Part shown: positions 24,325 through 31,855 of the stretch, in pieces | Numbering within the stretch: position 1 is the first letter of the stretch | How the letters are laid out: each line of letters starts with the position of its first letter | Origin: Haloarcula marina | GTDB taxonomy: Archaea; Halobacteriota; Halobacteria; Halobacteriales; Haloarculaceae | Assembly: GCF_024218775.1 (NCBI RefSeq) | Contig: NZ_CP100404.1 | Span: 1,178,001 to 1,242,000 of the forward strand | Length of the DNA: 64,000 nucleotides | Direction of reading: 5' to 3' | Program-made: the position numbers and the translations under genes | The notes under the pieces: generated by a model | Database searches by the model: none | What the model was told of the DNA's origin: nothing | Seen by the model: only the letters and a program-made list of their open reading frames with translations

Positions 24325-25614
24325 TCAGAAATCCGAGAGCTGTGACTGGAGTCCGGCGACGAGTTCGGACTTCCGACGGAGCGCGCCCATCGGGACGGGC
24401 AGTTGGTCAACGACGGCAGACAGCGTCTCGCGGAAGGACTGGCCGACGCCCGGTTCGTCGTCGAAGGCGTTGCGGACCCCCTCGCGGACCTGCCAGACGC
24501 CGACCGGCGCCCAGTAGTCGTCGGTAATCTCGCGGAGGACCAGACACTTCGCCTGTCGCCCCCGCTCTTGGAGGTGTTCGAGGACGCCCAACCGGGCGGC
24601 ATAGTACGCGCCAGCGGTCTCCTCGACGTAGGCCGTTCTGCCTTCGTACCCCTCGTGGGCGCTGGACATGTAGTAGCCGGTGTCCGGCCGTGGGTTCCAG
24701 ACGCTCTCCGGCGCTTTCATCTCGACCAGTTCGAACTCCCAGCGACCCGGCGACAGCAGGACCCAGTAGCGGTTGCCCATGTACTCGTTGTACCAGACTT
24801 CGGGTTTGTCGATGGTGTCGCTGTTGCGCGTCGTGCCGCGGAGGTACTGGCCGACGGTGTCGTCGACGGCGGTGATGGACCACCGCGTCGGTACGAGCGA
24901 CCGCTCGCTGGCCTGTCCCAGCGCCCCCGCCGACAGAATCGTGTTGATGTCGTACACGTCGAACCCGCGGCGGTAGAGGTACGTCATCGCGCCCTCGGCC
25001 TGCCAGTCGTCGTCCGAGAGCGTCTTCTCGACGGGCCTCGGCACGTGAGGGTTCTCCGCGAGGTCCGCGCCGGTGGCGTGGGCGCGCGGTCCCGTCGGCG
25101 TCCCAACGTCGTCGAACTGCACGTCCAGGTCCGGCGTCCCGTCGAGTCCGACCTCCACGTCGACGGGATGGTCGGCGATGGCGACTTCCCGCTGGACGCC
25201 GACGAACCCGTTCCACACGTCGTAGGCGTTGCCGGTGTTTCCCCGCCGGCCGGTGCTGACGCTGTCGACGGCGGTCTGTCGCGTGGAGTTGAGCATCCCG
25301 GTCCGCCGCTGAAGCACGTCCTCGATACCCAGTCCGGCGTCGTACCACTCGCTGCTCGTGGCGAATCCCTCGGCGGCGGCGTCCCGGTCGACGGGCGAGA
25401 GCAAGCCAGTCGAGACGTTCGGATAGCCCGACCGGCCGACGAAGATTTCGGGGGCCGTCGACCCGAACAGCGAGTCGCCCTGCACCGTCTCGCGGAACTG
25501 CCGCTCGACGTCTTCGAGGTGGTCCGTGATGGCGTAGGACTTCTCGGCGGCGAGGCGTCGCTTCTCGGCGGCCTCGTCGCGTTCGAACCCCTCGATGAAC
25601 TCGTCGAGTCGCAT
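24325..25614 (-). CDS. nreA: DNA repair protein NreA
   Basis: 429 residues, full length for the Nre family. Conserved stretches are EIFVGRSGYPNVSTGLLSP, the segment STRQTAVDSVSTGRR, WNTILSAGALGQ-like DINTILSAGALGQ, RWSITAVDDTV and ARLGVLEHLQERGRQAKCLVLRE. The extreme C-terminus LQSQLSDF fits the PCNA-interacting PIP pattern (Q-x-x-L-x-x-F), known from Haloferax NreA, which helps cells survive DNA crosslinking damage. The start at 25614 (MRLDEFIEGFERDEAAEKRR) gives the family N-terminus. It stands alone and divergent from the next gene. Confidence 0.93.
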   Translation of the reverse strand: MRLDEFIEGFERDEAAEKRRLAAEKSYAITDHLEDVERQFRETVQGDSLFGSTAPEIFVGRSGYPNVSTGLLSPVDRDAAAEGFATSSEWYDAGLGIEDVLQRRTGMLNSTRQTAVDSVSTGRRGNTGNAYDVWNGFVGVQREVAIADHPVDVEVGLDGTPDLDVQFDDVGTPTGPRAHATGADLAENPHVPRPVEKTLSDDDWQAEGAMTYLYRRGFDVYDINTILSAGALGQASERSLVPTRWSITAVDDTVGQYLRGTTRNSDTIDKPEVWYNEYMGNRYWVLLSPGRWEFELVEMKAPESVWNPRPDTGYYMSSAHEGYEGRTAYVEETAGAYYAARLGVLEHLQERGRQAKCLVLREITDDYWAPVGVWQVREGVRNAFDDEPGVGQSFRETLSAVVDQLPVPMGALRRKSELVAGLQSQLSDF

Positions 25615-25707
25615 CACCGTCGGGTTGGCCCCTGTCGGGCATGAACCTGTCCCTGTCGAGAACAACTATTACGTACCTGGACTGAGTAACAACGGGTGTA
25701 ATAAATC

Positions 25708-26103
25708 ATGGTTAATACAACAAAGTGGGCCGGGTTGGCCGCGACACTGGTAGCGATAGTCATCGTCTTCCTCCCTTCGGTTCTCTCGACTTCACATCCG
25801 CAGGCGCTGACGAACCTCCTCGTCGGCGAAATCGGTGCTATCGCCATCGGCCACTCCACGTACCGCGTGGCGTCGGGTAAGCAGGCGGTTCCGCTCGCCG
25901 CCATTATCGGGACGCTCTGTGGACTGCTTCTGACGGTGTCGCCGATATTCCTCTACCCGTTTGACCCGTTCCTCTCGGTGATGCTGTTCGGCGGACTCGT
26001 CGTCACCGTCGGCGGGGTCGCCATGGGCGTCGACCGCATCCGCGGCGGCGCAGAAGGGCGACAGACTGGGGCACAGCGCATCGCGAGTCGCGCCGGGAAC
26101 TGA
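25708..26103 (+). CDS. Small four-helix membrane protein
   Basis: 131 residues: MVNTTKW then four hydrophobic segments (AGLAATLVAIVIVFLPSVL, NLLVGEIGAIAIGHSTY, AVPLAAIIGTLCGLLLTVSPIFLY, LSVMLFGGLVVTVGGVAMGV) and a polar tail ending in GAQRIASRAGN. The helix pattern recalls SPW-repeat-like small membrane proteins, but I cannot see the diagnostic Ser-Pro-Trp. The AT-rich stretch at 25664-25705 before the ATG is the promoter region. Function unknown. Confidence 0.72.
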   Translation: MVNTTKWAGLAATLVAIVIVFLPSVLSTSHPQALTNLLVGEIGAIAIGHSTYRVASGKQAVPLAAIIGTLCGLLLTVSPIFLYPFDPFLSVMLFGGLVVTVGGVAMGVDRIRGGAEGRQTGAQRIASRAGN

Positions 26104-26154
26104 CGGACTACCGGACCACAACCGTTTTTGCGGCTGGCGAGTCTCCCTCGAACA

Positions 26155-26751
26155 ATGCCGGTTATCGAGTGCGACGAGTCCGTCGCCCGAGCGCAGTTAG
26201 TCGACGCAGGCGTCGCCGTCGAGAGCGGCAACACCGACCACGAACGCTGGCGCGCCGACTACGGCGGCGCGACGGCCGTCGCCTACGAGGGGAAGGTCGT
26301 CGTGCAGGGCGAGGACACCGCGCGCCTCGAAGCCCTGTTGCGGGGCGACGACGGCGGGCGCGTCCACATCTACTTCGACGGGGCCTCTCGCGGGAACCCC
26401 GGCCCGGCGGCCGTCGGCTACGTCCTCGTCGACGACGGCGGCATCGTCACCGAGGGGAACAAGACCATCGGCCGCGCGACGAACAATCAAGCGGAGTACG
26501 CCGCCCTCGTGACGGCACTGGAAGTCGCCACCGAATACGGTTTCGACGAGGCCCACATCCGGGGCGACTCGGAACTCATCGTCAAGCAGGTCCGCGGCGA
26601 GTGGAACACAAACGACCCCGACCTGCGCGAACAGCGCGTGCGGGTCCGCGAACTCCTCACGCAGTTCGACGAGTGGCACATCGAACACGTTCCGCGAGAG
26701 ATAAACGACCGCGCGGACAAACTCGCGAACGACGCACTCGACGATGACTGA
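26155..26751 (+). CDS. rnhA: Ribonuclease HI
   Basis: 198 residues. A haloarchaeal N-terminal extension (about 75 residues) precedes the RNase H fold. Catalytic acidic residues are in HIYFDGASRGNPGPAAVG (Asp), TNNQAEYAALVTALE (Glu), AHIRGDSELIVKQVRGEWN (Asp) and REINDRADKLANDAL (final Asp). It cuts RNA in RNA-DNA hybrids; a Halobacterium homologue of this type has been characterised biochemically. The ATG at 26155 (MPVIECDES) is preferred. The stop overlaps the next start by 8 bases. Confidence 0.96.
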   Translation: MPVIECDESVARAQLVDAGVAVESGNTDHERWRADYGGATAVAYEGKVVVQGEDTARLEALLRGDDGGRVHIYFDGASRGNPGPAAVGYVLVDDGGIVTEGNKTIGRATNNQAEYAALVTALEVATEYGFDEAHIRGDSELIVKQVRGEWNTNDPDLREQRVRVRELLTQFDEWHIEHVPREINDRADKLANDALDDD

Positions 26752-27298
26752 CCTCCCAGACGACGCGGTCGACGAAGTCGAACGGCTCACCAGACTCGCT
26801 CGCGAGGCGCCCGACGAGGACGAAGAAACTGCCTACCGCGAGGACCGCGCCGAACTCCTCGGTAAGCACCACTACACCTGTCGGATTCGCGAAGAGGACA
26901 CGGGCGACGTGCTCGTCTGTCACCCCGCAGAATGGGTCGAAGACGGCGTCATCCGGCCCGACCGAATCGAGGACACGGACCGCGGCGTCGAGGTCCGCCT
27001 GTCCGGCCCGGGCGACGCCGACGACTGGGACGCCGTCGAGGAACGCAACCGACGGATCGTCGCCGAAGTCCGAGACGAACACGGCGAGGTCCACGGGGCG
27101 ACGGCTGACGCCCTCGCGGATTTCATGGGGAATCACTATGCGAAGCCTATCGCCGAGGCGACGCCGGACGAACTCGCGGAGTTCCGTGAGGAGTACTTTC
27201 CGCGGAACACGTGGCCGACCGACGAACAGCGGTCGCTACTGGAAGACTCTGTTCAGTTGGCCGTCGAAAAAACGGATGGTCGAGTACCGGACCAGTAG
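26744..27298 (+). CDS. rnhA operon protein
   Basis: 184 residues, highly acidic and soluble. It starts 8 bases inside the rnhA end, so it is translationally coupled to RNase HI. Features: N-terminal helix DDAVDEVERLTRLAREAP, a central strand-rich domain (HHYTCRIREEDTGDVLVCHPAEWVEDGVI), RIVAEVRDEHGEVHGATADALADFMGNHYAKP and a C-terminal EEYFPRNTWPTDEQRSLLEDSVQLA. Homologues keep this position next to rnhA in haloarchaea. No catalytic motif is evident; a role in RNase H action or replication is inferred only from linkage. Confidence 0.85.
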   Translation: MTDLPDDAVDEVERLTRLAREAPDEDEETAYREDRAELLGKHHYTCRIREEDTGDVLVCHPAEWVEDGVIRPDRIEDTDRGVEVRLSGPGDADDWDAVEERNRRIVAEVRDEHGEVHGATADALADFMGNHYAKPIAEATPDELAEFREEYFPRNTWPTDEQRSLLEDSVQLAVEKTDGRVPDQ

Positions 27299-27300
27299 GG

Positions 27301-27660
27301 TTACTCGTGGGATTCGACGAGGTCGTACAGTTCGTCGGCGCGGTTGTCACCGGTGACAAACTTCGAGAATTCCCAGCCGAGTTGGTCGAGAACCGCTTCC
27401 TTCCCGTCTTCGGTAAGCGAGTACTGGTTGGTCCGCTTGTCGAGTTCGCTCTTCTCGACGAGGCCCATCTCGACGAGATCGTCGAGGTTGGGGTACAGTC
27501 GGCCGTGGTTCACCTCGTCGCTGTAGTATTCTTCGAGTTCTCGCTTGATGGCGAGACCGTATCGGGGTTCCTCTGCGAGGATGACGAGGATGTTCTGCTG
27601 GAAGGCCGTGAGGTCCTTCGCGATGCCTGGGCTTTCGGTAACGGATTGTGCCTCTGACAT
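27301..27660 (-). CDS. rosR: PadR-family winged-helix regulator, RosR-like
   Basis: 119 residues: DLTAFQQNILVILAEEPRYGLAIKRELEEYYSDEVNHGRLYPNLDDLVEMGLVEKSELDKRTNQYSLTEDGK (about residues 16-87) is a PadR-type winged helix ('Y-G-x-x-I' and 'G-R-L-Y-P-x-L-x-x-L' motifs), followed by one dimerisation helix. In Halobacterium the oxidative-stress regulator RosR is such a protein encoded beside rnhA. The same neighbourhood here supports orthology. An 18-base palindrome over its promoter suggests autoregulation. The ATG at 27660 is the only sensible start. It converges on the rnhA operon, 2 bases apart. Confidence 0.85.
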   Translation of the reverse strand: MSEAQSVTESPGIAKDLTAFQQNILVILAEEPRYGLAIKRELEEYYSDEVNHGRLYPNLDDLVEMGLVEKSELDKRTNQYSLTEDGKEAVLDQLGWEFSKFVTGDNRADELYDLVESHE

Positions 27661-27683
27661 AGTTAGCTAAATGTCATCATGGT

Positions 27684-27701
27684 ATTTAACACTTGTTAAA
27701 T
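27684..27701. promoter_or_regulatory. 18-base palindrome over the rosR promoter
   Basis: ATTTAACACTTGTTAAAT: perfect 8-base arms (27684-27691 and 27694-27701) with a CT centre. It lies 24-41 bases upstream of the rosR ATG and contains the TTAA core expected for the TATA box. A dimeric winged-helix protein bound here would block transcription of rosR. Confidence 0.6.
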
Positions 27702-27733
27702 CTAGCCTTCATATCACAATCACCGATAGACGG

Positions 27734-27751
27734 CGCTTGATATATCAGGCG
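27734..27751. promoter_or_regulatory. Second palindrome between rosR and ppa
   Basis: CGCTTGATATATCAGGCG: TGATATATCA is a perfect palindrome, and with one mismatched pair the symmetry extends to CGC/GCG. It lies 74 bases from rosR and about 190 bases from ppa in an unusually AT-rich spacer (27661-27939). No gene is supported in this spacer. Confidence 0.4.
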
Positions 27752-27897
27752 ATAATAACTGTACCATTACCTGGAATGTACAGCGGCGTGACCAGTTATA
27801 TGGGCATCTTACCGAAGCGACTGTGCCCGACGTGTTGTCGTGATAATACTGAGCGATGATTCGATAAATACTTTTTGTCTGACGGTATCGGCGAGTC

Positions 27898-27916
27898 ATT
27901 ACGAAAGTAATTTTTG
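27898..27916 (+). promoter_or_regulatory. ppa promoter with inverted repeat
   Basis: GTAATTTTTG (27907-27916), centred about 28 bases before the ppa ATG, is the likely TATA region. ATTAC-GAAA-GTAAT (27898-27911) is a perfect 5-base inverted repeat that overlaps its upstream side, where transcription factor B would contact DNA. Confidence 0.45.
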
Positions 27917-27939
27917 CCGCGGTGGCGCAGTCGTCAGTG

Positions 27940-28473
27940 ATGACGAACCTCTGGGAAGACCTCGAAACCGGACCGAACGCGCCCGAAGAGATTTACGCCG
28001 TCGTCGAGTGCCTCAAGGGCGAGCGCAACAAGTACGAGTACGACAAGGACATCCCCGGCGTCGTCCTCGACCGCGTCCTCCACAGCAACGTTCACTACCC
28101 CTCGGACTACGGCTTCATTCCGCAGTCGTACTACGACGACGAGGACCCCTTCGACGTCCTCGTCCTCGTCGAGGACCAGACGTTCCCCGGCTGCGTCATC
28201 GAGGCTCGCCCCGTCGCTCTGATGAAGATGGACGACGACGGCGAACAGGACGACAAGGTCATCGCCGTCCCGACGGAGGACCCGCGATTCGACCACATCG
28301 AGGACTTAGACGACATCCCCCAGCAGCAACTCGACGAGATCGACGAGTTCTTCGAGACGTACAAGAACCTCGAAGCGGGCAAAGAAGTCGAGACGCTCGG
28401 GTGGGAAGACAAGCAGGCCGCGATGGACGCCATCGAGCACGCCCAGGACCTCTACGACGAGCAGTTCAACTAA
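27940..28473 (+). CDS. ppa: Inorganic pyrophosphatase (soluble, family I)
   Basis: 177 residues, full length. Family I signature residues are in CLKGERNKYEYDKDIPGVVLDRVLHSNVHYPSDYGFIPQSYYDDEDPFDVLVLVEDQ (about residues 25-81), including the D-x-D-P-x-D-V metal cluster. It hydrolyses pyrophosphate with Mg2+, driving biosynthetic reactions. The ATG at 27940 (MTNLWEDLETGPNAPEEIYAVVE) gives the family N-terminus and matches the promoter spacing. Confidence 0.97.
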   Translation: MTNLWEDLETGPNAPEEIYAVVECLKGERNKYEYDKDIPGVVLDRVLHSNVHYPSDYGFIPQSYYDDEDPFDVLVLVEDQTFPGCVIEARPVALMKMDDDGEQDDKVIAVPTEDPRFDHIEDLDDIPQQQLDEIDEFFETYKNLEAGKEVETLGWEDKQAAMDAIEHAQDLYDEQFN

Positions 28474-28579
28474 ACCGCGCTCTCTCTCACTCTTCCGTTC
28501 GCGACTGGATAGCGACCGGTATCCGCTCCGTGTCTACGCGGACCGTGAACCGTCGGCACGCGGGCAGGCGACGTATGCT

Positions 28580-28596
28580 CGCCGATAATATCGGCG
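28580..28596. promoter_or_regulatory. 17-base perfect palindrome upstream of a tiny gene
   Basis: CGCCGATA-A-TATCGGCG has perfect 8-base arms around one base. A further half-site TTTGCCGAT follows 5 bases later. The site is 66 bases before the ATG at 28662 and just upstream of an AT-rich TTTTATGAGC stretch. It looks like a binding site for a dimeric regulator; the protein is unknown. Confidence 0.5.
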
Positions 28597-28661
28597 GTCT
28601 TTGCCGATGTTTTATGAGCATGGGTAATCTTTTCACTCGCCTCGCCCGTGTGTTACACACG

Positions 28662-28787
28662 ATGGCGACCGACCAACCGAAGGCGACGATAGACGACCCA
28701 CCGACCGGACCCGACGGAGAGCGGCCGAGTCCACCGGTCATCGCACACCTCACCGTCGTCCCCGAGAACGCCGACCGCTCGTCGTGA
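28662..28787 (+). CDS. Candidate 41-residue Pro/Asp-rich small protein
   Basis: ATG at 28662 to TGA at 28785-28787. The product starts MATDQPKATIDDPPTGPDGE and ends VIAHLTVVPENADRSS. It is acidic, with normal codon use and third-position GC. Upstream lie GTGTG-TTA-CACAC (28648-28660, right at the ATG), a TAATCTTTTC stretch about 25-30 bases before it, and the 17-base palindrome. This regulated-looking leader suggests a real small gene, but 41 codons is too few to be sure. The rest of 28474-28661 has no other gene. Confidence 0.4.
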   Translation: MATDQPKATIDDPPTGPDGERPSPPVIAHLTVVPENADRSS

Positions 28788-28872
28788 CCGACCGGGTGCC
28801 GAACGGATTGCCGCTTTCCCTGACAGCCACTCGAAAAGAAGCTTCTTGTCCCCGACCACTCTAACGGGCCGT

Positions 28873-30216
28873 ATGGGATTATTCGACCGCCTCAAAGGCG
28901 ACGACGCGCCGCGCGTGGCGTTTTTCGGCATCGACGGCGTGCCGTACAGCCTCATCGACGAGCACCCTGACGTGTTCCCCAACCTCACCGACCTCAAGCG
29001 AGAGGGGAGCGGTGCCCCAATCGACAGCATCGTGCCGCCCGAATCCAGCGCTTGCTGGCCCTCGCTGACCACGGGCGTCAACCCCGGCGAAACCGGCGTC
29101 TACGGTTTTCAGGACCGCGAAGTCGGCTCCTACGACACCTACGTCCCGATGGGTCGGGACGTGCAGGCGACGCGCCTCTGGGACCGCGTCACCGACGCGG
29201 GTCGTGACGCGACGGTGCTGAACGTCCCCGTCACCTTCCCGCCCCAGCGCAACGTCCAGCGCATGGTCTCCGGGTTCCTCTCGCCCGGCGTCGACAAGGC
29301 CGCCTACCCCGACGAACTCCGCACCCGACTCGAGGAGACGAACTACCGCATCGACGTCAACGCCAAACTCGGCCACGACGAGGACAAGTCCGACTTCGTG
29401 GAGGACGCCCACGAGACGCTCGAAAAGCGCTACGAGACGTTCTCACACTACGTGCAAGAGGACGACTGGGACCTCTTTTTCGGCGTGTTCATGACCACCG
29501 ACCGGGTCAATCACTTCCTGTTCAAACACTACGAGCAGGACGGGGAGTACCAGCAGGAGTTCCTCGACTTCTATAAGCAGGTCGACGAGTACCTCGGCAA
29601 CCTCCGCGAGCAACTCGCCGACGACGTGACGATGGTCGTCGCCTCCGACCACGGCTTCACCTCGCTGGACCACGAGGTCCACTTCAACGAATGGCTCGAA
29701 CAGGAGGGCTGGCTGGAGTTCGAGGACGACGACCACGCCGAACTCGGCGACATCAGCGAGGACACGAAGGCGTACTCGCTCATCCCCGGCCGCTTCTACA
29801 TCAACCTGGAGGGCCGCGAACCGAACGGCGGCGTCCCCGAAGACGAGTACGAGTCGGTCCGCGCCGACCTCAAGTCGAAACTCGAAGCCCTCGAAGGGCC
29901 GAACGGCGAGAAGGTCGCCGACCGCGTCGTCACCCGCGAAGACGCGTTCCGCGGCGACCACGACGACATCGCGCCGGACCTCGTCGTCATCCCGAACCAC
30001 GGCTTCGACCTCAAAGCCGGGTTCAAAGGGAGCGAGGACGTGTTCGACGTGGGGCCGCGCAACGGCATGCACTCGTTCGACAACGCGACCCTGCTGGTCG
30101 ACGACGCCGACGCCCGCATCGCCGACGCCGACCTCTACGACATCGCGCCCACCATCCTCGACCTGATGGACGAGGAGTACGACCGCACCGAGTTCGACGG
30201 TAGCAGTCTCGTCTAA
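28873..30216 (+). CDS. Alkaline phosphatase superfamily protein (type I phosphodiesterase-like)
   Basis: 447 residues. The metal centre is visible: Asp in AFFGIDGVPYSL, the nucleophile Thr in SSACWPSLTTGVNPGETGVYGF, Asp/His in FMTTDRVNHFLFKHYEQ, Asp-His in VVASDHGFTSLDHEVHFNEW and a late His in RNGMHSFDNATL. This is the nucleotide pyrophosphatase/phosphodiesterase branch. There is no signal peptide, so it acts inside the cell on an unknown phosphoester or phosphonate. The ATG at 28873 (MGLFDRLKGDDAPRV) is preferred over an upstream start. A nested inverted repeat follows its stop. Confidence 0.9.
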   Translation: MGLFDRLKGDDAPRVAFFGIDGVPYSLIDEHPDVFPNLTDLKREGSGAPIDSIVPPESSACWPSLTTGVNPGETGVYGFQDREVGSYDTYVPMGRDVQATRLWDRVTDAGRDATVLNVPVTFPPQRNVQRMVSGFLSPGVDKAAYPDELRTRLEETNYRIDVNAKLGHDEDKSDFVEDAHETLEKRYETFSHYVQEDDWDLFFGVFMTTDRVNHFLFKHYEQDGEYQQEFLDFYKQVDEYLGNLREQLADDVTMVVASDHGFTSLDHEVHFNEWLEQEGWLEFEDDDHAELGDISEDTKAYSLIPGRFYINLEGREPNGGVPEDEYESVRADLKSKLEALEGPNGEKVADRVVTREDAFRGDHDDIAPDLVVIPNHGFDLKAGFKGSEDVFDVGPRNGMHSFDNATLLVDDADARIADADLYDIAPTILDLMDEEYDRTEFDGSSLV

Positions 30217-30220
30217 AGCC

Positions 30221-30286
30221 ACTTGTTACTGCGGGGGGTTTCCTCGCGCCGAAGGCGCTGCGGTAACCCCCGACGAAGTAACAAGT
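30221..30286. repeat. Nested three-tier inverted repeat between convergent genes
   Basis: Outer arms ACTTGTTACT (30221-30230) and AGTAACAAGT (30277-30286); middle arms GGGGGTT (30234-30240) and AACCCCC (30265-30271); inner hairpin GCGCC-GAA-GGCGC (30246-30258). All three tiers are perfect and share nearly the same axis. It fills the 78-base space between the convergent phosphodiesterase and cetZ genes. A two-way terminator or mRNA 3' structure is possible. Confidence 0.85.
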
Positions 30287-30294
30287 AGTGGTGT

Positions 30295-31368
30295 TTATAA
30301 GAGGTTGTCCAACTCGCTGTTGGTGAACTCGTCCACGTCGACGCTGTTGCCCTGCGATTTGGCCGCCTTCTTCGCTTGCTCCATGAACTCGTTGACGCGG
30401 CCCGAGCGCTCGACGCCCGACAGAAGGACCAGTGAGGCGATTTTCTCGGACCCGAGGGGGAAGTCGCCGCCGCGGACTTCCATACTGCCCGTCTCGTCTT
30501 CGACCCAGCGGCGGGCGCGTTCGACGCCCTTCCGGGAGAGGCGTTCCGGGTCGCCAGCGATGACCAGGAGCGCAGACTCCGCCGTGGTGGCGTTGGGAAG
30601 GCTCATACTGGTGAGGAGGGCGTTGCGGGTGACGCTCGTGATGGTGTTGACGTTCTCGTTGGCGTCCTCGCTGGCCTCCGCGCTCGCGTAGCCGATGGAG
30701 GAGATGCCGCCGCCGCGGAGCGTGTTGATGATTTCCGAGGAGTCGACGACGCTCTCGCCGACGCCTTCGACGGCCTCGCCGGAGGCGAGCAAGAGGCCGA
30801 TGCGCTGCGAGATAGCGTCGTTGATGCGGTCGTAGCCGTCGGAGACGCTGTCGCCGGAGCCACGCCACGCGTCGTTGTCGACGAGGAGGAGGGAGTCGGC
30901 TTCGCGAGTGGCGGTCTTGAGCGAGCGACCCGCGTTGGCCTGGTACAGGCCGCCCTCGTCTTTTCCGGGGAGGATGCCGAGGACGTAGACGGGGATGTCG
31001 TAGATGCGTTTGAGTTCGCGGGCGAGCATCGGCGCGCCGCCGGACCCGGTGCCGCCGCCGAGGCCCGCGACGACCATCACGGCCTCCGCTTCGGTCGTGA
31101 TACGGCCGTCTAAGTTGTCGAGTACCTCGGTGGCGTTCTCCTGCATCACCTGTGCGCCCAGTTCGTTGTCACCGCCGACGCCGTGGCCTTTCACCCTGTC
31201 TTGACCGATGAGAACCGTGTCGATGTCGAGGTTCTGGAGGTCCGGCCTGGCCGTATTGACCGCTAACGCGCCTTTGACCGCGTCGAACCCCATGTCGTAG
31301 TCGAACTCGGCGAGGGACTGCGTGACTTTCCCCCCGGCTTGACCAACCCCAATCAGGACGACTTTCAT
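30295..31368 (-). CDS. cetZ: CetZ tubulin-superfamily protein
   Basis: 357 residues. The N-terminus MKVVLIGVGQAGGKVTQSL is the archaeal CetZ start; the GTP-binding tubulin signature is GLGGGTGSGGAP (about residues 95-106). NAGRSLKTATREADSLLLVDNDAW and YDRINDAISQRIGLLLASGE (T7-loop region and helix H8 area) match the CetZ/FtsZ layout. CetZ proteins control cell shape and motility in Haloferax, and the chromosome usually carries several. Which paralogue this is cannot be told. A GTTGATACC box about 27 bases before the ATG (31368) supports the start. Confidence 0.94.
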   Translation of the reverse strand: MKVVLIGVGQAGGKVTQSLAEFDYDMGFDAVKGALAVNTARPDLQNLDIDTVLIGQDRVKGHGVGGDNELGAQVMQENATEVLDNLDGRITTEAEAVMVVAGLGGGTGSGGAPMLARELKRIYDIPVYVLGILPGKDEGGLYQANAGRSLKTATREADSLLLVDNDAWRGSGDSVSDGYDRINDAISQRIGLLLASGEAVEGVGESVVDSSEIINTLRGGGISSIGYASAEASEDANENVNTITSVTRNALLTSMSLPNATTAESALLVIAGDPERLSRKGVERARRWVEDETGSMEVRGGDFPLGSEKIASLVLLSGVERSGRVNEFMEQAKKAAKSQGNSVDVDEFTNSELDNLL

Positions 31369-31449
31369 ATGCAACGTCTCTGTGGGCAGAGGTATCAACG
31401 TTACCCCACTTGGCCGCCGTTCGGCGGCCGCGTTCACCCGCCGAGACGC

Positions 31450-31716
31450 TTACTCGATGCTGAGGGTGTAGATTCGCTTTCGCGCGTCGGCAAAGGAGAA
31501 CCGAGAGTCGACGACGCCGACCTCTTCGAGTCGGTTCAGCGCGTAGCGGACGGTTCGGGGCGGTAACAGCGTCTCGTCAGCGAGTTGGCTCTGTGTCAGC
31601 GTCTCGTTGTACTCTAAGACCTTAGCGACGAGTTTCGCGCTCGGCGGCAAGTCGCGGACGGCCTCCCAACCGACTGGGTCGCCGTCGTCGACCTGTTGAA
31701 TATCGGATGCGCTCAT
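31450..31716 (-). CDS. Winged-helix (MarR/TrmB-like) transcription regulator
   Basis: 88 residues from the ATG at 31716 (MSASDIQQVDDGDPVGWEA). The helix-turn-helix is PPSAKLVAKVLEYNETLTQSQLADETLLPPRTVRYALNRLEEVGVVDSRFSFADARKRIYTL (about residues 25-85). The 'LPPRTVRYALNRLEE' recognition helix is shared with a haloarchaeal MarR-type group. Start choice: an AATATTATT box centred near 31747 fits 31716 better than the in-frame ATG at 31728. It lies 81 bases upstream of cetZ on the same strand and faces the SRPBCC gene; either could be its target. Confidence 0.85.
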   Translation of the reverse strand: MSASDIQQVDDGDPVGWEAVRDLPPSAKLVAKVLEYNETLTQSQLADETLLPPRTVRYALNRLEEVGVVDSRFSFADARKRIYTLSIE

Positions 31717-31855
31717 GTACACCTCCATACCGGATACAGGGTAATAATATTTCTTGTTCTGTCTCATGCGCACGAGAAATCTTCCGGCAACTTTGTCACC
31801 ACCGAATCCGAGGCTCGCCCGAAAGTTTACGTCGAGAACCGACGGCATTGGGGGT

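Noticed and set aside
27671-27859. 62-codon frame on the plus strand in the rosR-ppa spacer
   Set aside because: Its codon use and composition (Ile, Tyr, Ser, Leu with rare codons) differ from all neighbours, it starts inside the rosR promoter and it has no plausible promoter of its own.
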